Counted from the stretch's first letter, positions 1-5,300 are shown. The stretch: DNA of 5,362 nt from Candidatus Symbiobacter sp. (GCA_030054015.1 JASGCR010000086.1:2826-8187), one strand, 5' to 3'. The notes: a model not told the origin generated them from the letters alone. A program made the numbers and translations.

Positions 1-77
1 AGTATAATTTACTTGCCTTGATAGTATAATTTACTTGCCTTGATAGTATAATTTACTTGCCTTGATAGTATAATTTA
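1..77. repeat. 22-bp tandem repeat array, 3.5 copies
   Basis: Three identical 22-bp units lie head to tail (1-22, 23-44, 45-66), followed by a partial fourth copy at 67-77. Each unit contains TATAAT (3-8, 25-30, 47-52, 69-74) and TTGCCTTGAT. The array begins at the first base of the window, so its true length is unknown. The 22-bp period is not a multiple of three and there are no spacers, so it is neither coding repeat nor CRISPR. It looks like a minisatellite (VNTR) downstream of the minus-strand gene at 123-590. Confidence 0.95.
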
Positions 78-100
78 AGTGTGTGCCATTTGCGATCCAT

Positions 101-137
101 TCAGTTCGAGTCTGACCCGTCATCAGAGGGTTCCTTC
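101..137. repeat. Left copy of 37-bp direct repeat with T-arm-like core
   Basis: This segment matches 818-854 at 32 of 37 positions without gaps. The first 18 bases (101-118) are identical to 818-835, and 122-129 is identical to 839-846. The core TCAG-TTCGAGT-CTGA has the shape and loop consensus of a tRNA T-arm, although the fifth stem pair is lost here (T100 against C116). The stop codon of the minus-strand gene (123-125) lies inside the repeat. No matching 5' strand is visible upstream, so this is a solo 3' half compared with the right copy. Confidence 0.8.
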
Positions 138-590
138 AATCAATTCATATCCCCTTCCAAGCATGGCTTTTATACCACCAAGCATTACATTTTGTCCACT
201 CACGACAATATTCATCACGCCTTGCTTGCGCACGGTGTAATTCAAGCGTACCACCAATTTATGAACTACATTATTCCCGTGAAAAATCAACAACAAAGAC
301 GCCCCCTCAGGGTGCGTGATATCCAGTAACACCGCGTCTGGGTGTTGCAAATGGTGGGGTAGATTTTTATACCATTCCTTTGGCAAAGGCCTGCTTTTTT
401 TAGGACGCAGGGTATGACGCGCATCAATATCACGGATGGATATTTCATTTGTATCTGGCATAAAACCAAATTTTTGAAGGGCAAAAACCCATTCTGGCTT
501 TAATTCCCCCACTGTTTGGGCTACTCCATTGATTTTGGCATTTTCTGCATCAGATTCATCAACAAATTCGCTGAATTTTATCGCGGTCAT
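123..590 (-). CDS. Phage-derived PBECR-type nuclease-like domain protein (orphan)
   Basis: This is a 155-residue protein starting at ATG 590-588, with AAGG eight bases upstream as Shine-Dalgarno sequence. Residues 1-50 are an unrecognised N-terminal part. Residues ~50-155 resemble the C-terminal domain of phage head-morphogenesis or minor capsid proteins of the Barnase-EndoU-ColicinE5/D-RelE-like nuclease (PBECR) class. The match rests on R53-DIDARH-59, then PKEWYKNLPHHLQHPDAVLLD (70-90, L69 preceding), then HKLVVRLNY (110-118), and a final GYELIEGTL. In phages this domain normally ends a much longer structural protein; here it stands alone, with no signal peptide or membrane segment. The domain name is pattern memory, not a search result, and no catalytic residue is proven. 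It could be a toxin, a degraded prophage relic or a domesticated gene. It is AT-richer than the plus-strand genes, opposes them, and lies between direct repeats, which suggests horizontal origin. Confidence 0.72.
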   Translation of the reverse strand: MTAIKFSEFVDESDAENAKINGVAQTVGELKPEWVFALQKFGFMPDTNEISIRDIDARHTLRPKKSRPLPKEWYKNLPHHLQHPDAVLLDITHPEGASLLLIFHGNNVVHKLVVRLNYTVRKQGVMNIVVSGQNVMLGGIKAMLGRGYELIEGTL

Positions 591-660
591 TATGTTAGCC
601 TTGTTATTTTATCACCGATGGTCTTGACGCGGCGATTTGGTATTTTAGTTTCCCTGGATT

Positions 661-690
661 TGTATATCACAGTTATTTATAAACTAACAA
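661..690 (-). promoter_or_regulatory. Putative promoter of the PBECR-like gene
   Basis: On the minus strand, TTGTTA (690-685) and TATACA (666-661) are separated by 18 bp, about 70 bp upstream of the start codon. An interrupted inverted repeat (GTTA at 672-675, TAAC at 685-688, around an A/T-rich centre) overlaps the spacer and -35, and could be an operator. This is a consensus match by eye in AT-rich DNA, so chance is possible. Confidence 0.35.
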
Positions 691-756
691 ATACCCCTCA
701 AAAACACAAATTTTTTTTTCCTTGCAATTTTTGGCAAAAATCCGATAATGAAATTA

Positions 757-846
757 CCTCTGATATTGTGTACCCCGATGGGGAAGGGGGCGTCGGGCAG
801 AAATGCCACCGCTGATGTCAGTTCGAGTCTGACCCAGTATCAGAGG
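757..846. other. Cloverleaf-like structured element with T-arm-like hairpin
   Basis: The strands 757-768 and 835-846 form a 12-bp closing stem (11 Watson-Crick pairs and one G-U). Inside it are three hairpins: CCCC-GAT-GGGG (773-783), GGCA-GAAA-TGCC with a GNRA tetraloop (796-807), and GTCAG-TTCGAGT-CTGAC (817-833), which fits a tRNA T-arm including the G53-C61 pair and the TTCRANY loop. The whole is a four-way junction of tRNA size. However, the D-arm position is only a 3-nt-loop GC hairpin, no normal anticodon arm fits, and no CCA follows, so it is not a canonical tRNA. An alternative fold pairs CTGAT (812-816) with ATCAG (839-843). It may be a small RNA, a tRNA-derived relict or a palindromic repeat; whether it is transcribed is unknown. 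Confidence 0.5.
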
Positions 847-854
847 CTACCTTC
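818..854. repeat. Right copy of 37-bp direct repeat with T-arm-like core
   Basis: This copy matches 101-137 at 32 of 37 positions, offset 717 bp. It contains the intact T-arm-like hairpin (stem begins at 817) and forms the 3' strand of the cloverleaf closing stem. The pair brackets the phage-type gene in the manner of att-like or duplicated target repeats. Confidence 0.8.
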
Positions 855-871
855 CAATAAAACCTGTGCCT

Positions 872-895
872 TTATCATTGCAATTATCATTGCAA
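872..895. repeat. Perfect 12-bp tandem duplication upstream of the pcm-like gene
   Basis: TTATCATTGCAA occurs twice in succession (872-883, 884-895). Each copy creates an ATTGCAAT palindrome (877-884, 889-896), with centres 12 bp apart. The second TTGCAA coincides with the proposed -35 box, so the pair could be tandem operator sites as well as a slippage product. Confidence 0.85.
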
Positions 896-918
896 TGGCA
901 CCGCCCACGCCCTATAAT
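890..918 (+). promoter_or_regulatory. Putative sigma70 promoter of the pcm-like gene
   Basis: TTGCAA (890-895), a 17-bp spacer and a perfect TATAAT (913-918) predict a start near 925 and a ~59-nt leader before ATG 984. The -35 lies in the second ATTGCAAT palindrome. Confidence 0.45.
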
Positions 919-983
919 GCCAAGGCACTCAGAATTGCGTAAGGGTTTTCTGTCTCGACAACAATTATGTTTCATACAAAATC

Positions 984-1766
984 ATGATCACGCCGCTCGC
1001 CCATAAATTACCGTTACACCAGGCCAGTTCGGCCCAGGCCAGTTTGTCCCAGGCCCGCCATAATATGGTGGAAAGCCAAATCCGCACCAACAAAGTCATT
1101 AATCCCGATGTCATTGCGGCGTTTGCTTGGGTTGAGCGCGAAAGATTCGTCCCCGATGCCCTGGCCCAGGTGGCCTATCTTGATGATGATTTGCCCATCG
1201 ACCCTGGGGAAAATCCCGCCCGATATTTGCTGGAGCCCATGGTGTTTGCCCGCCTGGTTGAGGCCGCCGCCATCACCCCATCGGATGTGGTGTTGGATTT
1301 TGGCTGTGGTTGTGGCTATGGCAGCGCGATTTTAAGCCGCCTAAGCCATCGGGTACATGCGGTTGACTGGCAAGAGAAATTTATCACCCTGGCCCAGGCC
1401 AATCTCGCCCGCTCTGGGATTAACAGCATCACGCCCCGCCTGATAAAATTACCGCTCCCAAGCGATAAAATGCCAGAGCCAGAAAATTGCCTCGAATTGG
1501 AAGTAATGGGGAAATTTGATGTGATTTTGATTGAGGGGGCCATGGCCCACATCCCCCGATATTTGCAGAATTTGCTGACACCTGGCGGTCGCTTGGTGGT
1601 CATTGAGCGCAGCCACGACCGCACCGGCACCGGCCAGGCCATACTCATCGAACGCATTGATTCCGGCCGCGGGTCAAACGCGGCGGTCTATTCACGGCGG
1701 GTGTTGTTTGATGCCGCGCCGCCATTTTTGCCCGAATTTTTACCGGCCAGGTCCTTTCAATTTTGA
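984..1766 (+). CDS. Protein-L-isoaspartate O-methyltransferase-like SAM enzyme
   Basis: This is a 260-residue class I SAM-dependent methyltransferase of the PCMT family (E. coli Pcm has 208). Visible landmarks are NMVESQIRTN (27-36), ERFVPDALAQVAYLDDDLPI (53-72), motif I VVLDFGCGCGYG (102-113), the ribose-binding acidic position VDW (127-129) and the motif II/III stretch FDVILIEG through LTPGGRLVV (178-206). True Pcm enzymes carry GQTISQP after LPI; here the equivalent is GENPARYLLEP (75-85), so the isoaspartate-site Ser/Thr are missing and the substrate is uncertain. An insertion around 159-176 also lengthens it. The start at 984 has no clear Shine-Dalgarno sequence; a stop at 915 excludes longer forms. 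ATG 1065 is an alternative, but ARHN just before it looks family-conserved. An Ala-Gln-rich duplicated N-terminus precedes the conserved part. It should be cytosolic. It lies 81 bp upstream of tolC, a neighbourhood I recall from other Alphaproteobacteria. Confidence 0.85.
   Translation: MITPLAHKLPLHQASSAQASLSQARHNMVESQIRTNKVINPDVIAAFAWVERERFVPDALAQVAYLDDDLPIDPGENPARYLLEPMVFARLVEAAAITPSDVVLDFGCGCGYGSAILSRLSHRVHAVDWQEKFITLAQANLARSGINSITPRLIKLPLPSDKMPEPENCLELEVMGKFDVILIEGAMAHIPRYLQNLLTPGGRLVVIERSHDRTGTGQAILIERIDSGRGSNAAVYSRRVLFDAAPPFLPEFLPARSFQF
1020..1055. repeat. 15-bp in-frame tandem repeat in the pcm-like N-terminus
   Basis: Two 15-bp units (1020-1034 and 1035-1049, 13 of 15 identical) and a six-base partial third copy encode QASSA-QASLS-QA at residues 13-24. 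They lie before the conserved methyltransferase fold, so the expansion is probably tolerated. Confidence 0.75.
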
Positions 1767-1768
1767 TT

Positions 1769-1798
1769 TTGACCTTGGCGGGGAGTCGCGATTAGAAT
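1769..1798 (+). promoter_or_regulatory. Putative sigma70 promoter of tolC
   Basis: TTGACC (1769-1774), 18 bp and TAGAAT (1793-1798) each match consensus at five of six bases and lie directly after the upstream stop codon. Transcription would begin near 1805. A palindrome GATTA-GAAT-TAATC (1790-1803) overlaps the -10 box and could be a repressor site. This suggests tolC can be transcribed independently of the methyltransferase gene. Confidence 0.5.
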
Positions 1799-1847
1799 TA
1801 ATCCTATGCGTTAATCTCGTAAAACTTAAGGGGTCAGAGCAAGTCTC

Positions 1848-3275
1848 ATGTCAACCATAAATTGTGACACAAATCGGTTAAAACCGGCGCATTTGCGGGC
1901 GATTTTCTTGGGGGTGATGCTTATGGGGGGCTTGGGCAACCCACCCCAGGCCGCGGCCGAATCGCTGATCGATACCCTGGTCAGTACCTATCAAAATAAC
2001 CCCACCCTGGCGGCTGAACGCAATAATTTCCGCGTCGCCGCCGAAAGATTAGGCCAGGCCCAGGCGCAAATCTTTCCGACCCTAAGCGCGACGGCATCAA
2101 GTTCCTGGCAACAACAACAAGCCCAGACCCTTACAATTAACTCCCAACCCACCAATTTGACCGCCACCGTTACCCAACCCATTTTCAAGGGGGCGGTGTT
2201 TTATGGTTTATCCGCCGCTTATGATGCGGTAAAGGCGGCGCGCCAACGTTTGGATCTGGCCGAAGCGAATCAATTCTTGGCCGCAGCGACCGCCTATTTC
2301 AATTTGGTGCAGGACAAGGCCACCCTCGAATTACGCGCGAATAATTTGCGGGTTTTAACCACCCAATTAGAATCGGTGCGTTCTCAATTTCAAATTGGGC
2401 AATTGACCGTCACCGATGTCGCCCAGGCCGAGGCAGCGCAACAAAATGCCGTCGCCGCCAAATTATTGGCCGAGAGCAATCTGCAAATTGATCGCGCAGT
2501 ATATTTGCAAGTGGTGGGACGCTTGCCCGATGAAAAAACCAGCAATGACGATACGATTCCGGATCAATTGCTGCCGCATTCACTTGAGGAGGTGAGTGAA
2601 CAGGCCCTGCGCCGAAATCCCGCGATTCTGGCGGCACAATTTGACGAGAATGTCGCCCGCTCTGGGGTTGGGGTCGCGGCCAGTGCCTTGCTGCCCTCGG
2701 TCAATTTGGTCGGAAGTTACGGCATTCAACGCCAAGCCAACCTAAGTGCGGTGGGTTTTCCCATGCAAACCTCGAAGGTGGGACAAATCTCGATCCAGGT
2801 CACGGTGCCGATTTATGACAGCGGTTCAAGCTATTCTGCCGTGCGGCAAGCGCGGCTTACCGCCAATCAATCGCGTCTGGCCGCCGATGCCGCGCTTAAT
2901 CTTGGGCTGCAAAATGCCATGACCTCTTATCAGCAATTAACCTCGTCGCGGGCGCAACTCATTTCGCTCGATGCCGCGATCCGGGCCAACCGCATCGCCC
3001 TGGATGGGGTAAAACGCCAGAATGAGGTTGGCACCTCGACCGTGCTTGATGTGTTAAATGCGCAACAGGCTTTGCTTAATTCCCAGGTGCAAAAGGTGCA
3101 AACCGAACATAATGCCCTGATCGCTGCTTACCAATTATTGCTGCATACGGGTCGTTTCTCGGCTAAAGAATTGGGCTTGCCGGTCGAAAATTATGATGCC
3201 GATGGTTATGCCGACCAAGCATCATGGAAATTTTTTGGGTTTGGTGATCCGGTACCCGATGCCACCCACCCGTAG
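1848..3275 (+). CDS. tolC: TolC-family outer membrane channel protein
   Basis: This 475-residue protein has the usual length for TolC-type outer membrane efflux or type I secretion ducts. Residues 1-37 form a signal peptide: basic region to R17, hydrophobic core IFLGVMLMGGLG (19-30), and predicted cleavage after QAAA (34-37). The mature protein opens with ESLIDTLVSTYQNNPTLAAE, typical of the family. Two OEP repeats follow (~41-230 and ~247-440). Each has a beta-strand QP or VP signature, VTQPIFKGAVFYG in the first and VTVPIYDSGSSYS in the second, and long Ala/Gln-rich helices. The terminal helix holds VLDVLNAQQALLNSQ, and the tail LGLPVENYDADGY...WKFFG is like other alphaproteobacterial TolC proteins. 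It should trimerise into the outer membrane and periplasmic tunnel, docking with an inner membrane pump not encoded here, so substrates cannot be told. AAGGGG (1828-1833) is 14 bases before ATG, with a closer GAG at 1837-1839. It has its own promoter candidate. Confidence 0.95.
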   Translation: MSTINCDTNRLKPAHLRAIFLGVMLMGGLGNPPQAAAESLIDTLVSTYQNNPTLAAERNNFRVAAERLGQAQAQIFPTLSATASSSWQQQQAQTLTINSQPTNLTATVTQPIFKGAVFYGLSAAYDAVKAARQRLDLAEANQFLAAATAYFNLVQDKATLELRANNLRVLTTQLESVRSQFQIGQLTVTDVAQAEAAQQNAVAAKLLAESNLQIDRAVYLQVVGRLPDEKTSNDDTIPDQLLPHSLEEVSEQALRRNPAILAAQFDENVARSGVGVAASALLPSVNLVGSYGIQRQANLSAVGFPMQTSKVGQISIQVTVPIYDSGSSYSAVRQARLTANQSRLAADAALNLGLQNAMTSYQQLTSSRAQLISLDAAIRANRIALDGVKRQNEVGTSTVLDVLNAQQALLNSQVQKVQTEHNALIAAYQLLLHTGRFSAKELGLPVENYDADGYADQASWKFFGFGDPVPDATHP

Positions 3276-3366
3276 GAACCTCCGAACAAGTGCGGTACCT
3301 TGCCGCAATGGGTTTAACGTTACATTAGGATAAGGCGACAACCATCGGTTTTTTCTGAAAAAAATC
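3276..3366. other. tolC-popZ gap, first part
   Basis: A small stem-loop TGCGG-N7-CCGCA (3291-3307) follows tolC but has no T-run after it, so it is not a clear intrinsic terminator. GGTTTTTTCTGAAAAAAATC (3347-3366 region) is an A/T-rich palindromic stretch immediately upstream of the proposed popZ -35 box and may act like an UP element. No gene is seen. Confidence 0.4.
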
Positions 3367-3395
3367 TTGGCAAACGCCACAAGATGTTCTATGGT
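3367..3395 (+). promoter_or_regulatory. Putative sigma70 promoter of popZ
   Basis: TTGGCA (3367-3372), 17 bp and TATGGT (3390-3395) predict transcription from about 3402. If right, the frame's upstream TTG (3367) and ATG (3391) cannot be translation starts, which supports the GTG at 3439. Confidence 0.4.
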
Positions 3396-3396
3396 G

Positions 3397-3422
3397 TCGG
3401 AAAATAGGTTCAAGTTTTCCGA
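3397..3422. promoter_or_regulatory. 8-bp inverted repeat at the popZ leader
   Basis: TCGGAAAA (3397-3404) and TTTTCCGA (3415-3422) form a perfect 8-bp stem with a 10-nt loop. It lies between the proposed -10 box and the start codon. GAAAATAGG is also directly repeated (3400-3408, 3421-3429), and the second copy supplies the Shine-Dalgarno region of GTG 3439. It may be a dimeric operator or a leader hairpin that limits ribosome access. Confidence 0.45.
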
Positions 3423-3438
3423 AAATAGGGATATTAAT

Positions 3439-5157
3439 GTGACGATGCAGCCAAATCCGGGCATGATGAGCAATAACGGGGGAGGTGCGGGCATACCGCA
3501 ACCGCCCTCGATGGAGGAATTGCTGGCTTCGATTAGGCGGATCATCTCTGAAGAATCGAGCGGCAAAGCCAATCCTCCCCCCGCCCATGAAGCCCAGAAT
3601 GCCTACCAACCGCCGCATCATTATGCGCATGAGGGGGAATTTTCCCGGCCCGAAACCGGCTATGAAGACCGGCCTCAAAATGGGCCTGGCAATGGTTACG
3701 AATTGCCGGATTTATTGCCCGATTCGCCGCCTTTGCCTTCTGATCCCCGCCATGATTTGGCGCGGTCACCCAGGAATGCCAACGACCCCTGGGCGATCGA
3801 AGAAAGCGAGTCGCTGGTCTTGTCTTCGGCCATGATGCAGCAAGCCCGCCCCGACCAGGGTTTGGATGTCGATGATTACAGCAATGGTCAATTTCATGCC
3901 CAGGGGCGGCGCGAGCCGCGCTTGGATCAATTCCCCGCCAAAATGGCATCGCCGCCGCAACCCGCCCCGGCGATGGCTGAGATGCCGCCGCAACCCGAAT
4001 TATCCGCTTATGCGCCCTCCCCCAACCCCCGTGCTGATAATTTCCGTACTGATAATTTCCGTACTGACAAAATGCCCAATAGCGATAAAATAAATGGGCA
4101 TTTTGCGCCATCGCGGCCGGATGGGCAGAATTTTTCAAACCGCATGACCCCGGCGGCGGACGAGAAAATTGGCGATTTATCGGCGGTTGATCTTGGATTT
4201 TCGTCGACCATAGCCGATAATGATTTTTTTGACACCCATCCGGACGAGCTGGCCCGCGCCGCCAAACATAATAAAATGCAGCTTGATCCGCTCGCGCCCG
4301 CTGGTCAGGAAAATCCTCCCGAAGATGATGCGGTCTTATTAAGCACCATTTCCGAACCCCTGGCGGATTCGCCGCGGCCGATCAATCCCACGAGTCCGGG
4401 TGTGACCAAATTTTCCCCGTCCCGCGATGGTGGGGCGGCGGGGAAGATGACCGTCCCGCCGCTGCGACGGGCGGAGGCGGGTTTCGCCAAAAAATCCGAA
4501 TTTTCCATTGATTTTGGCCCCAAAGCCGCCGCGCCCGCAACATCGGTAACGCGCGATCCCTTTGCCGCGTCGGGTTTAGAGCCATCCCTGTCTCAATCCC
4601 TTGAGGCCGAAATCAATCAAATCGCCCGTGACGAGGGTTCGGGCCTCCCAAGCGGGGCCTTGGGCCATCCCGATTTGACCATCCTGCCCGCCGCGCGGCA
4701 CCAGGATGCGACGGAATTAACGAGCGACGAATTGCACCTCACCCGGCAAGATGTCCCGCCTCTCACCACCAAATTGGGGCAAAATGATGCCACGCCGCAT
4801 TTAATGATGCGCGAAAATGCGCCCGATCCTTTGATGCAGGCCGAGCATATCGGTATGGATTCGGTGCCGGCCTCGGCCCTGGGATATGATCCTGGTGCCT
4901 CGCTGTTATCGCGCGAAGCCCAAGATGCAACCGCCCGCGCCTTTGCCAAATTATCCAACGTCACCGGCGAAGAATTTGAACGCACCGCCCGCAATGAATA
5001 TATCAACGATCACGCCCGCCGCGGCATTACGGTCGAAGAAATGGTCATGGATGCCTTAAAACCCGCGATGCAGGAATGGCTCGATCTGAATCTGCCGCGC
5101 ATTGTCGAAATCCTGGTCAAAGACGAAATCAAACGCGTCTCCCCCCGCAAGAAATAA
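3439..5157 (+). CDS. popZ: Polar organizing protein Z, PopZ/DUF2497 family, with very long linker
   Basis: From GTG 3439 this is a 572-residue protein. The start is chosen because TAGGGA (3425-3430) sits eight bases upstream; ATG 3445 is nearly equivalent, and the frame stays open back to TTG 3367 (596 aa). The family shows at both ends. PSMEELLASIRRIISEE (23-39) is the N-terminal partner-binding helix. SREAQDATARAFAKLSN (491-507) followed by GITVEEMVMDALKPAMQEWL and DLNLPRIVEILVKDEIKRV (529-567) is the helical C-terminal oligomerisation domain. In Caulobacter PopZ (about 177 aa) the protein self-assembles at cell poles and tethers ParB-parS and regulators through the first helix. Here the Pro-, Asp-, Ala- and Asn-rich linker between the ends is about 450 residues, several times the usual length, and looks disordered, with no recognisable folded domain. 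It is cytosolic. Being downstream of tolC fits the known neighbourhood. Family assignment is firm; function at the pole is inferred. Confidence 0.93.
   Translation: MTMQPNPGMMSNNGGGAGIPQPPSMEELLASIRRIISEESSGKANPPPAHEAQNAYQPPHHYAHEGEFSRPETGYEDRPQNGPGNGYELPDLLPDSPPLPSDPRHDLARSPRNANDPWAIEESESLVLSSAMMQQARPDQGLDVDDYSNGQFHAQGRREPRLDQFPAKMASPPQPAPAMAEMPPQPELSAYAPSPNPRADNFRTDNFRTDKMPNSDKINGHFAPSRPDGQNFSNRMTPAADEKIGDLSAVDLGFSSTIADNDFFDTHPDELARAAKHNKMQLDPLAPAGQENPPEDDAVLLSTISEPLADSPRPINPTSPGVTKFSPSRDGGAAGKMTVPPLRRAEAGFAKKSEFSIDFGPKAAAPATSVTRDPFAASGLEPSLSQSLEAEINQIARDEGSGLPSGALGHPDLTILPAARHQDATELTSDELHLTRQDVPPLTTKLGQNDATPHLMMRENAPDPLMQAEHIGMDSVPASALGYDPGASLLSREAQDATARAFAKLSNVTGEEFERTARNEYINDHARRGITVEEMVMDALKPAMQEWLDLNLPRIVEILVKDEIKRVSPRKK
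4031..4068. repeat. 15-bp in-frame tandem repeat in the popZ linker
   Basis: Two 15-bp units (4031-4045, 4046-4060; one mismatch) and an eight-base third copy (4061-4068, diverging at its last base) encode ADNFR-TDNFR-TD. Frame is preserved, so this is linker growth by duplication. Confidence 0.85.
4068..4105. repeat. 11-bp perfect inverted repeat inside popZ
   Basis: CAAAATGCCCA (4068-4078) is the exact reverse complement of TGGGCATTTTG (4095-4105), with an AT-rich 16-nt loop. It abuts the 15-bp tandem repeat. It may be a small palindromic insertion kept in frame, or a chance mRNA hairpin. Confidence 0.7.
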
Positions 5158-5181
5158 AAGAGCGTCAGAAAAAGAGCGTCA
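5156..5181. repeat. 12-bp direct repeat at the end of popZ
   Basis: AAAAGAGCGTCA occurs at 5156-5167 (overlapping the popZ stop codon) and at 5170-5181. The second copy is the outer part of the inverted repeat that closes at 5362, so the motif appears twice direct and once inverted. Confidence 0.85.
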
Positions 5182-5189
5182 TTACCCGC

Positions 5190-5216
5190 CGAAATATCCG
5201 TTACACGGATATTTCG
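5190..5216. repeat. Hairpin A of the composite element
   Basis: CGAAATATCCG and CGGATATTTCG form a perfect 11-bp stem with loop TTACA. No T-run follows. Confidence 0.9.
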
Positions 5217-5228
5217 CGTCGGGGCCTG

Positions 5229-5263
5229 TCCCCCGCCCGTGACGTAAGTCACGGGTCGGGGGA
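5229..5263. repeat. Hairpin B with GTAA tetraloop
   Basis: CCCGTGAC-GTAA-GTCACGGG (5236-5255) is a perfect 8-bp stem with a GNRA-type tetraloop. It is extended by seven further pairs (5229-5235 with 5257-5263), with only T5256 bulged, giving 15 pairs in all. It would be very stable as RNA. Confidence 0.9.
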
Positions 5264-5266
5264 AAG

Positions 5267-5300
5267 CCCCCAGGAGTTTTATTCCTTCAATTCCTGGGGG
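5267..5300. repeat. Hairpin C with 16-nt loop
   Basis: CCCCCAGGA (5267-5275) pairs perfectly with TCCTGGGGG (5292-5300) around a T-rich 16-nt loop. Confidence 0.85.

Larger units (their letters stand above)
591..983. other. 393-bp divergent intergenic region
   Basis: No convincing gene lies between the divergent starts at 590 (minus) and 984 (plus). The region holds a minus-strand promoter candidate (661-690), a run of nine T (711-719), an A/T-rich palindrome ATTTTT-GGC-AAAAAT (727-741), the cloverleaf-like fold (757-846), the right 37-bp repeat (818-854), a 12-bp tandem duplication (872-895) and a plus-strand promoter candidate (890-918). Short open frames here lack ribosome binding sites and cut across these structures. 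Confidence 0.7.

Noticed and set aside
1..77. CRISPR array or serial promoters
   Set aside because: Units are contiguous without spacers, and no -35-like box lies at 16-19 bp from any of the TATAAT words.
81..329. 82-aa plus-strand open frame
   Set aside because: It lies antisense to the better supported PBECR-like gene and has no recognisable motif or ribosome site.
763..841. Canonical tRNA gene
   Set aside because: The T-arm and a partly paired acceptor of the right size are present, but the last acceptor pair (769/834) fails, no D-arm or 7-nt anticodon loop can be drawn, and CCA is missing.
101..846. Circularly permuted (two-piece) tmRNA gene
   Set aside because: Alphaproteobacteria have such genes, but I see no tag reading frame, no conserved 5' acceptor sequence and no CCA.
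748..942. 64-aa plus-strand open frame
   Set aside because: It crosses the cloverleaf fold, the repeat and the pcm promoter candidate, lacks a ribosome binding site, and its hydrophobic run comes from the 12-bp duplication.
3291..3307. Intrinsic terminator of tolC
   Set aside because: The stem is only five pairs and no T-run follows.
3542..4138. 198-aa minus-strand open frame opposite popZ
   Set aside because: It is antisense to the popZ linker; its composition follows from the GC-rich codons of the opposite strand and its repeats are mirror images of the popZ ones.
4617..5006. 129-aa minus-strand open frame opposite the popZ 3' part
   Set aside because: Shadow of the conserved PopZ frame with no domain of its own.
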